A DNA stretch of 27,988 bases, taken from NCBI GenBank assembly GCA_964425255.1, contig CAYRMV010000031.1, positions 1-27,988 of the forward strand, read 5' to 3'. Below the pieces are notes generated by a model. It was given only the letters and a program-made list of their open reading frames with translations, searched no databases and was not told the origin of the DNA. Shown here one piece after another: positions 22,399 through 27,988 of the stretch; position 1 is the first letter of the stretch, and each line of letters opens with the position of its first letter. The DNA comes from CAYRMV01 sp964425255. Its GTDB lineage: Bacteria > Bacteroidota > Bacteroidia > Flavobacteriales_D > Crocinitomicaceae. The position numbers and the translations under genes were made by a program.

Positions 22399-22923
22399 AT
22401 GATGGAAATCCTATTTCAAATTGCCTTAATTATTTTACCCGCTGGTGCGATTTTCGCTACAACATATTTGTTCTTGAAAAAACAAAGCGAAAAAGAAATT
22501 CGTCATTTGCAAATCGAACTACGCAAAGAACGTCAAAATTATTTTTTGCCTTCTCGTGTTGAAGCATACCAACGTGCAGTCTTGTTTATGGAACGTATTT
22601 CTCCAAATTCGTTAGTGATGCGCTTGCATAATCCCGGACTTCCTGCAAAAGCTTTCCAAGCAAATTTATTGAAAGCAATTCGGGAAGAATACGACCACAA
22701 CGTTGCACAACAATTGTTTGTTTCCCTTCAAGGATGGGAAATGGTTCGAAATTCAAAAGAAGAAACAATCAAAATCATCAATATCGCTGGAAGTCAGATG
22801 AGCGAATTATCCATGGCTACCGATTTAGCTGCTAAAATCATGGAGATTTCTGCGGAAGTAGGAAAATTACCTACTGAAATCACAATTGATTATTTGAAAA
22901 AGGAATTGCAAGAATTATTCTAA
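22399..22923 (+). CDS. Membrane-anchored protein of unknown function upstream of rarA
   Basis: The 174-residue protein has one N-terminal membrane helix (about 4-27, ILFQIALIILPAGAIFATTYLF), a short charged coiled stretch (KEIRHLQIELRKERQNYFLPSR in parts), and a compact helical domain rich in conserved-looking residues (PSRVEAYQRAVLFMERISP, QLFVSLQGWEMV). I do not recognise a family name. The gene ends one base before rarA and the two are surely cotranscribed. The start has two Met in a row and either could be used. Confidence 0.8.
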   Translation: MMEILFQIALIILPAGAIFATTYLFLKKQSEKEIRHLQIELRKERQNYFLPSRVEAYQRAVLFMERISPNSLVMRLHNPGLPAKAFQANLLKAIREEYDHNVAQQLFVSLQGWEMVRNSKEETIKIINIAGSQMSELSMATDLAAKIMEISAEVGKLPTEITIDYLKKELQELF

Positions 22924-22924
22924 T

Positions 22925-24205
22925 ATGAGTCTCGCTCCGCTGGCAGAAAGAATGCGTCCTAAAACGCTTGCTTCGTATGTTGGTCAGGATCATCTTTTGC
23001 GTCCTGGAGCTTCGTTGTTTAGTGCCCTCGAAGCAGGCATGATTCCTTCAATGATTTTGTGGGGTCCTCCAGGCGTTGGAAAAACCACTTTGGCTTATTT
23101 ACTTGCAAAGCACTTAAATTGGGAAATTCATACTTTGTCAGCTATTTCGTCTGGTGTCAAAGATGTGCGAGAGGTGATTCAACGTGTTGAAACAGGTGGT
23201 GGAATGTTTCGAAAAGGAGGTACAATTCTGTTTATTGATGAAATTCATCGTTTTTCGAAGTCGCAGCAAGATTCCTTGTTAGGTGCTGTTGAAAAAGGAA
23301 CAGTAACCTTAATTGGTGCAACAACAGAAAACCCATCATTCGAAGTTATTTCGGCACTTTTATCTCGTTGTCAGGTGTATACCTTGCAATCTCACAGTAA
23401 AGATGATTTAAATCGTTTGTTGGAACAAGCGGTAGAAACAGATCTAGTTCTTTCTAAACTTCCCATTGAACTGAAAGAAACAAAAGTATTGATAGCGCTT
23501 TCGGGTGGTGATGCACGTAAATTATTGAACGTCTTTGAAATTATCATTAACATTCATAAAAACGACAATAAAATCGTTGTTACGGATGAAATGGTCAAAC
23601 AAGTTGCTCAGCAAAGTCTTGCGATGTATGACAAAGATGGAGAACAACATTACGACATTATTTCTGCATTCATCAAATCAATACGAGGTAGTGATCCAAA
23701 CGCAGCTGTTTATTGGTTAGCTAGAATGATTGCTGGCGGTGAAGATCCTGCATTTATTGCTCGTCGGTTATTAATTTTAGCAAGTGAAGATATTGGACTA
23801 GCAAATCCAACAGCTTTGGTCATGGCGAACAATACGTTTCAAGCTGTCCAACACATTGGATGGCCGGAGTCACGCATCATTCTTTCGCAATGCGCAATTT
23901 ATCTCGCAAGTTCACCAAAAGGAAATGCATCTTACAAAGCGATCAATGAAGCACAACAATTGGTTAAAGAAACAGGTGATTTAGCTGTGCCAATTCATTT
24001 ACGAAATGCACCAACAAAATTGATGAAAGAATTGGGTTATGGGGAAGGTTATCTGTATGCACACGATTTTCCTGGGAATTTTGTTCAACAAGAATTTATG
24101 CCCAGTGAACTGAAAAACCAATCTTTTTTTCATGCTGGTTCGAGTAAAAAAGAACAAGAAATTGAAGCTTGGATACAAGCAAAATGGAACCAAAAATACT
24201 CGTAA
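22925..24205 (+). CDS. rarA: Replication-associated recombination protein A (RarA/MgsA)
   Basis: RarA is a cytoplasmic AAA+ ATPase related to clamp-loader subunits that acts at stalled replication forks. The 426-residue protein begins with PLAERMRPKTLASYVGQDHL. Walker A is GPPGVGKTT (47-55), Walker B ILFIDEIHRF (101-110), and sensor 1 lies in GATTENPSFE, with the arginine-finger region LSRCQVY after it. The C-terminal tetramerisation part has IRGSDPNAAVYWLARMIAGGEDP. Length and order are as in E. coli RarA. It sits in a three-gene operon, one base after an unknown membrane protein and three bases before an acyltransferase. Confidence 0.96.
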   Translation: MSLAPLAERMRPKTLASYVGQDHLLRPGASLFSALEAGMIPSMILWGPPGVGKTTLAYLLAKHLNWEIHTLSAISSGVKDVREVIQRVETGGGMFRKGGTILFIDEIHRFSKSQQDSLLGAVEKGTVTLIGATTENPSFEVISALLSRCQVYTLQSHSKDDLNRLLEQAVETDLVLSKLPIELKETKVLIALSGGDARKLLNVFEIIINIHKNDNKIVVTDEMVKQVAQQSLAMYDKDGEQHYDIISAFIKSIRGSDPNAAVYWLARMIAGGEDPAFIARRLLILASEDIGLANPTALVMANNTFQAVQHIGWPESRIILSQCAIYLASSPKGNASYKAINEAQQLVKETGDLAVPIHLRNAPTKLMKELGYGEGYLYAHDFPGNFVQQEFMPSELKNQSFFHAGSSKKEQEIEAWIQAKWNQKYS

Positions 24206-24208
24206 ACT

Positions 24209-25147
24209 ATGTCATCATTTCTTTTTCATACGCTCATTTATCCACTCTCTTTTCTTCCTTTACGGGTTTTGTATCTTTTTGGTGATTTGTTTTATTTCAT
24301 TTTGATTTCAGTCTTTCCTTATCGAAAAAAAGTAATTGATGGAAATCTAAAACGGTCTTTCCCAGAAAAATCAGAAAAAGAAATCAAGCAATTAAGAAGA
24401 AAATTCTACCGTCATTTTGCGGATATTTTGATGGAAGGAGTGAAAAACTTAAGTATTTCTCAAAAAGAATTAAAGCGTCGAATTCAAGTAAAAAACCCAG
24501 AAGTAATGCAAGCACTTTATAATCAAAAGAAAAGTGTTTTACTCGTTTCAGGGCACTACAACAATTGGGAATGGTTGATTACTGCACAAAATGTATTGTT
24601 TCCGCATCAAGCTGTTGGAATTGGCACTCCCCTTTCCAATCCATTTTGGGATCAAAAATTGAATGAATTGCGTTCTCGTAACGGGATGATTATTCTTCAT
24701 TCGAAAAATGTGAAAATCAATTTTGAGCAATTGAAATACGACTGTACAGCAACTCTTATCTTGTCGGATCAAAGTCCAGGTGATTCCAAAAAATCGTATT
24801 GGATGGAATTTTTGAATCAACAAACGGCCGTATTATTTGGATGCGAACAATTGGCTCATACGTATAACCAAGCGGTAGTGTTTTACCACATGCGTAAAGT
24901 TCGTCGCGGTTACTACGAAATGGAATTACAGCTAATCACCGACAATCCATCTTCGTGTTCTTGGGGAGAAATCACTGAAAAACATGCCCGTTTACTTGAA
25001 AAAGTGATTCAAGAAAATCCTGCTTATTGGGTTTGGTCACACAAACGATGGAAAAGAGATGTACCCGAAAATTTAGAGGAACTGAAAGAAGAACAACGGC
25101 AAAAATTTGAAGCTCTCTTTCCTAAATCTAGTTTTGATTCAAACTAG
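24209..25147 (+). CDS. LpxL/HtrB-like lysophospholipid acyltransferase family protein
   Basis: The 312-residue protein matches the lipid A late acyltransferase family. A hydrophobic N-terminal anchor (about 5-35) is followed by the catalytic HxxxxE motif in SGHYNNWEW (H116, E121). IGTPLSNPFWDQKLNELR and SDQSPG come next, with the C-terminal ENPAYWVWSHKRWKR typical of the family. It would add a secondary acyl chain to lipid A, or to a Bacteroidota lipid, at the inner face of the inner membrane. It is the last gene of the rarA operon; its stop shares four bases with the stop of the opposite barrel gene. Confidence 0.92.
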   Translation: MSSFLFHTLIYPLSFLPLRVLYLFGDLFYFILISVFPYRKKVIDGNLKRSFPEKSEKEIKQLRRKFYRHFADILMEGVKNLSISQKELKRRIQVKNPEVMQALYNQKKSVLLVSGHYNNWEWLITAQNVLFPHQAVGIGTPLSNPFWDQKLNELRSRNGMIILHSKNVKINFEQLKYDCTATLILSDQSPGDSKKSYWMEFLNQQTAVLFGCEQLAHTYNQAVVFYHMRKVRRGYYEMELQLITDNPSSCSWGEITEKHARLLEKVIQENPAYWVWSHKRWKRDVPENLEELKEEQRQKFEALFPKSSFDSN

Positions 25148-25722
25148 TTCAATGGAATAAAAATTCCTAAGCGATAAATCACTGGAATCAACGCTCCTGG
25201 GACACCATTTGTGTTTTTTTGCATGAAATATCCTGGTCGAAAAGGACTTCTCGGATTATCAATCACATCATAAAAAATTCCAGCGTTTAATCTCAATCCC
25301 GAATCAAAAGCGTGGGAATATCCTCCACCAATAAATGCAGTTGGCACCCACACTTTTTGACCAGTAACAAAAATAATGTCGTTGGGCGTGTTTAGCATTT
25401 CTACTTCAGCGCCAGCAAATAAATAGTTAGCAAATCGATAATGAAACCAGATTCCTCCTCCAAAAATGGAGTAACCAACTGTATTATTCGCCCCTCCAGC
25501 AAATGTGGACCAAGTACGTTGAAATCGAATCGAAGGGCCTAAAATCACATTTTCATTTAATTTAAAGCCGAATTTTGTTCCGATGCCGTAAGTTCCTCCT
25601 AAATTCGACACACTAAAACTTCCATCAAATCCAATTTCTGTACCTTCAATTTTGGTTTGAGAAAAAGTAGAATTACAGCCAAGTAAAACAATGAAAATGA
25701 ATAAACTAACAATTTCCTTCAT
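25144..25722 (-). CDS. Outer-membrane beta-barrel-like protein
   Basis: The 192-residue product has a signal peptide (SLFIFIVLLGCNSTFSQ); either cleavage after FSQ or lipidation at Cys16 is possible. The mature part alternates glycine/aromatic strands (GTYGIGTKFGFKL, GGGIWFHYRFANYLFAGAEVEML, FIGGGYSHAF, LRLNAGIFYDVI) and ends in an aliphatic C-terminal strand (YRLGIFIPLN), as in small eight- to ten-strand barrels. Function is unknown. It starts one base after the alpha/beta hydrolase gene on the same strand, so they form an operon. It converges on the acyltransferase gene. Confidence 0.8.
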   Translation of the reverse strand: MKEIVSLFIFIVLLGCNSTFSQTKIEGTEIGFDGSFSVSNLGGTYGIGTKFGFKLNENVILGPSIRFQRTWSTFAGGANNTVGYSIFGGGIWFHYRFANYLFAGAEVEMLNTPNDIIFVTGQKVWVPTAFIGGGYSHAFDSGLRLNAGIFYDVIDNPRSPFRPGYFMQKNTNGVPGALIPVIYRLGIFIPLN

Positions 25723-25723
25723 G

Positions 25724-26356
25724 TTAAAATAAGTTATTTAGAATAGATGTATCAATTGTGTGTTTTCCTTCAAAAGTATGTATTTCAAAATTATTTTCCG
25801 AATAAAAACGAATAATTTCAGTCATATTGTCTCCTTCATAATAAGGATCTTCCGAACCGACAACAAAATGTTTTTCTGTTTCTGTTTTCGCACTTTTCAA
25901 ATCCATCAAAACGTCTGGCGGGAATACAGTTGCCCACATAATCAATCGTTTGAACGGATAGATCGATTTTTGCCAAAATCGAGCAGCTGTTGCTCCTCCT
26001 TGTGAAAATCCGAGTAAATTCCATGATTCTATTGTTGGGAATCGGTCTGAAATTTCATCAAACAAGTTCGATAAATACAGATGATTTGTATCCAAATCTT
26101 GCTCGCGCCATTCTTTTGTCATCCACGATGCACCTACCCTTCCGGCAGAGCCTTCTAAATAAAAACGATGTAAGCCTTCAGGAGCAATAACTATATAATT
26201 TTGAAGGGATTCTATTGAAAATTTTTTTAAAAAATAATATGCCAATTGACCATATCCGTGTAAAACAACGATTGCTTCTTTGGCTTCCGGATTTCCAAAT
26301 GTAAAATACCTTGCTTGTTGTCTGACTTCAACCGTAGAAAAATGATTTTCGATCAT
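25724..26356 (-). CDS. Alpha/beta hydrolase (carboxylesterase/phospholipase-like)
   Basis: From the ATG at 26356 (MIENHFSTVEVRQQARYF) the product has 210 residues with the serine-hydrolase core. It has VVLHGYGQLAYYF (oxyanion region), nucleophile Ser118 in GFSQGG, Asp170 in GSEDPYY and His199 in EGKHTID. It has no signal peptide, so a cytoplasmic esterase or thioesterase is likely; the substrate is unknown. A longer frame starting at 26428 would add 24 residues with no family likeness and would crowd the divergent promoter, so it is rejected. It precedes the barrel gene by one base. Confidence 0.88.
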   Translation of the reverse strand: MIENHFSTVEVRQQARYFTFGNPEAKEAIVVLHGYGQLAYYFLKKFSIESLQNYIVIAPEGLHRFYLEGSAGRVGASWMTKEWREQDLDTNHLYLSNLFDEISDRFPTIESWNLLGFSQGGATAARFWQKSIYPFKRLIMWATVFPPDVLMDLKSAKTETEKHFVVGSEDPYYEGDNMTEIIRFYSENNFEIHTFEGKHTIDTSILNNLF

Positions 26357-26360
26357 CTTA

Positions 26361-26368
26361 CAAAAATA
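26361..26368 (-). promoter_or_regulatory. Possible -7 box of the hydrolase-barrel operon
   Basis: Minus-strand TATTTTTG matches TAnnTTTG but lies only four bases before the ATG at 26356, which would give a leaderless transcript. If so, the start choice would still hold; if not, it is chance in an AT-rich gap. Confidence 0.3.
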
Positions 26369-26453
26369 AGTGTACTCGCTCAAACTTTGATTAATAATAG
26401 AAATCGATTTTGAAAAAATGAATGTCAATTAGCATTTCTTAACATAAGGTCCT

Positions 26454-26461
26454 TATCTTTG
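26454..26461 (+). promoter_or_regulatory. Predicted -7 box of the 26470 gene
   Basis: TATCTTTG matches TAnnTTTG, eight bases before the ATG at 26470, implying a leaderless or nearly leaderless transcript. Confidence 0.45.
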
Positions 26462-26469
26462 TTTTAAAG

Positions 26470-27021
26470 ATGAAATCTTTATTTAGTCATAAAAGCAGTA
26501 TTCCCTTTTTCTTGGCGTTCCTTTTTTTGGTTCAGTCGGTTGGTTTTATTGCCTATTTTCATCTGGAAAAAAGAGCCATTCACAAGGCAATCAAACTCAA
26601 ACTAAAACAAGGTGTACCTGAAGATCAGTTAATTGATTTTGTTTTTAATGATCAGGAAATTAAGCAACTAATTTGGAAGAAGAAAAACGAATTTGTTTAC
26701 AAGGACCAATTTTATGACATTGTTTGGACCCGAAAATCGGCTGATGGCAAAACGCATTTTTCATGTGTCAGTGACAACCAAGAAACGGAGCTCTTTAAAC
26801 AAATGAATCGGTACATTACTAAAAATCTAGCTGATCCAAATTCAGATAATCCGGTAAGTTCTTTGTTTGAAATTGTTCAAACTCCATTTATTCTTCCCAA
26901 TCAACCTTCTATTTTTGAGAAAAACAGGCCAATATCGGAGAATGTTCACCATAATTTTCACTATCGACCATTTGAAACCGAATGGATTAAAAATACCATT
27001 TTTCAACCTCCGATTGTCTAA
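26470..27021 (+). CDS. Membrane-anchored periplasmic protein of unknown function, upstream of a TonB-dependent receptor
   Basis: The 183-residue protein has an uncleaved-looking membrane helix (about 11-30, IPFFLAFLFLVQSVGFIAYF), then a helix with EKRAIHKAIKLKLKQGVPEDQ. A small domain follows with FVYKDQFYDIVWTRKSADGKTHFSCVSDNQET in short strands, and a polar tail ends it. I cannot name the family. Its position 97 bases upstream of a TonB-dependent receptor on the same strand suggests a role with that uptake system, but this is context only. Own -7 box at 26454-26461. Confidence 0.72.
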   Translation: MKSLFSHKSSIPFFLAFLFLVQSVGFIAYFHLEKRAIHKAIKLKLKQGVPEDQLIDFVFNDQEIKQLIWKKKNEFVYKDQFYDIVWTRKSADGKTHFSCVSDNQETELFKQMNRYITKNLADPNSDNPVSSLFEIVQTPFILPNQPSIFEKNRPISENVHHNFHYRPFETEWIKNTIFQPPIV

Positions 27022-27118
27022 TTAAAACAAAGAAAAGGGAATTGTATGGGCTAAATCAAAATGAATATTTTAGTCTTAAAATTCTGTTTATCAAATTATT
27101 AATTAGAATCATTTAAAA

Positions 27119-27988
27119 ATGAAAAATAAATTTTTACTCACATTGAGCTGGGTATTTTGTGCTATTGTGTCTATGGCGCAAACCGTTCAAATTTTAGATA
27201 AAACCACTCAACAACCTATTCCTGGTGTTACGATTACAGCGAAAAGCGAAAAAATTAATCGTACTTACTTAAGTGATGAAGAAGGTAAATTTAGTTTATT
27301 AGATTTACCATCTAATTCCACGCTGTCTTTTAGTTTTAAATCATATAAAAAGCTAACAATCAATTTAAGAGACATCAAGTCGAATCGAATCGAATTAGAA
27401 GAAAATCCTACTTCGTTGGATGAAGTTATCATTACTGCAAATCGATGGGAACAAGATAAAATGAAGGTTCCCAATCGAATTAACAAAATCGAGGCACGAG
27501 AAATCGCTTTTCAAAATCCGCAAACGGCAGCTGATGTGTTAGAAAATACAGGCTATGCGTTTGTTCAAAAAAGCCAATTAGCTGGAGGTTCGCCTCAATT
27601 GCGTGGTTTTGGTACCAATCGTGTTTTGCTCGTCGTTGATGGCGTTCGAATGAACAATGCTATTTATCGTTCAGGAAATTTGCAGAATGTGATTTCTTTA
27701 GATGCAAATACACTTGAAAATGCAGAAATTTTATTTGGTCCTGGTGCCGTGATGTACGGAAGTGATGCTTTAGGAGGTGTGATGGATTTTCGAACAACAA
27801 AATATCAATTTTCTACAACAAATACACCCATTGTAAATGGTTCCATCTTGGGGCGTTATTCTACGGCAAATCAAGAAATGACAAAAAGTTTTAAATTCAA
27901 TTATGGTTTAAAAAAATGGGCTTTTTTGACTGCTGCATCATTTTCTGAGTACAGTGATTTGCGTGCAGGATCGAATGGGAATAGTTTT
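27119..27988 (+). CDS. TonB-dependent receptor, N-terminal part (truncated by window edge), haem/haemoglobin-type
   Basis: The first 290 residues are present. They show a signal peptide (1-20, cleavage likely SMA/QTV), a carboxypeptidase-regulatory-like domain (about 22-95), a TonB-box-like DEVIITANR (101-109), and the plug domain (about 115-227). In the plug, LRGFGTNRVLLVVDGVRMNN and AIYRSGNLQNVISLD lie before FGPGAVMYGSDALGG. The plug wording, DGVRMNNAIY followed by LQNV, resembles receptors of the haem/haemoglobin group rather than SusC-type glycan receptors; the substrate is inferred only. The rest of the barrel runs off the right edge. Confidence 0.92.
   Translation, partial: MKNKFLLTLSWVFCAIVSMAQTVQILDKTTQQPIPGVTITAKSEKINRTYLSDEEGKFSLLDLPSNSTLSFSFKSYKKLTINLRDIKSNRIELEENPTSLDEVIITANRWEQDKMKVPNRINKIEAREIAFQNPQTAADVLENTGYAFVQKSQLAGGSPQLRGFGTNRVLLVVDGVRMNNAIYRSGNLQNVISLDANTLENAEILFGPGAVMYGSDALGGVMDFRTTKYQFSTTNTPIVNGSILGRYSTANQEMTKSFKFNYGLKKWAFLTAASFSEYSDLRAGSNGNSF

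Noticed and set aside
26357..26428. N-terminal extension of the alpha/beta hydrolase in the longer open frame
   Set aside because: These 24 residues show no family likeness, and MIENHFS at 26356 gives a normal family start. The extension would also crowd the divergent promoter.
1..27988. CRISPR array, tRNA, insertion sequence, prophage or toxin-antitoxin pair
   Set aside because: I read both strands for spaced direct repeats, cloverleaf-like elements, transposase motifs and paired small genes and saw none that could be supported.

Overview
This window looks like a piece of a Bacteroidota chromosome, most likely Flavobacteriales and possibly near Fluviicola/Crocinitomicaceae. The genus is inference from protein style, not a search. 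The DNA is AT-rich and genes rarely have a Shine-Dalgarno sequence. Many intergenic gaps carry the Bacteroidota -7 promoter box TAnnTTTG. Marker genes fit the phylum: a type III glutamine synthetase, a CarB without the C-terminal MGS domain, a long plant/cyanobacterial-type IspH, CCC-motif-like small membrane proteins and a TonB-dependent receptor with a carboxypeptidase-regulatory-like domain. I see no tRNA, rRNA, CRISPR array, insertion sequence or prophage, and base composition shows no obvious foreign island. It reads as an ordinary core/accessory housekeeping region with several poorly characterised Bacteroidota genes.

Layout. 1-232: start of a type III glutamine synthetase (minus). 339-3781: a minus-strand regulatory cluster. 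In transcription order it holds an XRE/S24 (LexA/CI-like) regulator, an exported protein, an ECF sigma factor whose start overlaps the previous stop, and a single-pass membrane protein in the place of an anti-sigma factor. 3874-4284: small exported protein. 4371-6170: minus-strand run of a DUF1801 protein, a PyrR-like phosphoribosyltransferase and MurQ (peptidoglycan recycling). 6275-8196: a DUF2130 coiled-coil/nuclease-like protein converging on a YiiX-type cysteine hydrolase. 8329-8913: two-helix membrane protein. 8991-11807: carB, with a hairpin terminator behind it. 11808-12111: divergent promoter region. 12112-15840: fsa (fructose-6-phosphate aldolase/transaldolase family), ispH and a pseudo-receiver/adenylate cyclase/HD-domain protein (plus).

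15909-16289: small coiled-coil protein. 16518-18412: DUF1015 protein and YggS, translationally coupled. 18409-19083: orphan NarL-type response regulator. 19130-19920: two small multi-helix membrane proteins separated by a terminator. 20203-22329: FUSC/YccS-like membrane protein. 22399-25147: tight operon of an unknown membrane-anchored protein, rarA and an LpxL-like acyltransferase. 25144-26356: minus-strand pair of an alpha/beta hydrolase and an outer-membrane barrel protein. 26470 to the window end: a membrane-anchored periplasmic protein and the first part of a TonB-dependent receptor of haem/haemoglobin type.

The main points for a second look are: the cyclase whose receiver domain has lost its phospho-acceptor Asp beside an apparently intact cyclase and HD domain; the S24 regulator with an intact Ala-Gly/Ser/Lys set and a palindrome at its own promoter, upstream of an ECF sigma cluster; the ExK nuclease-like signature of the DUF2130 protein; and three convergent gene pairs that each share exactly four bases at their stops. 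Several start codons were moved inward from the longest reading frame, and one gene can only start at TTG.
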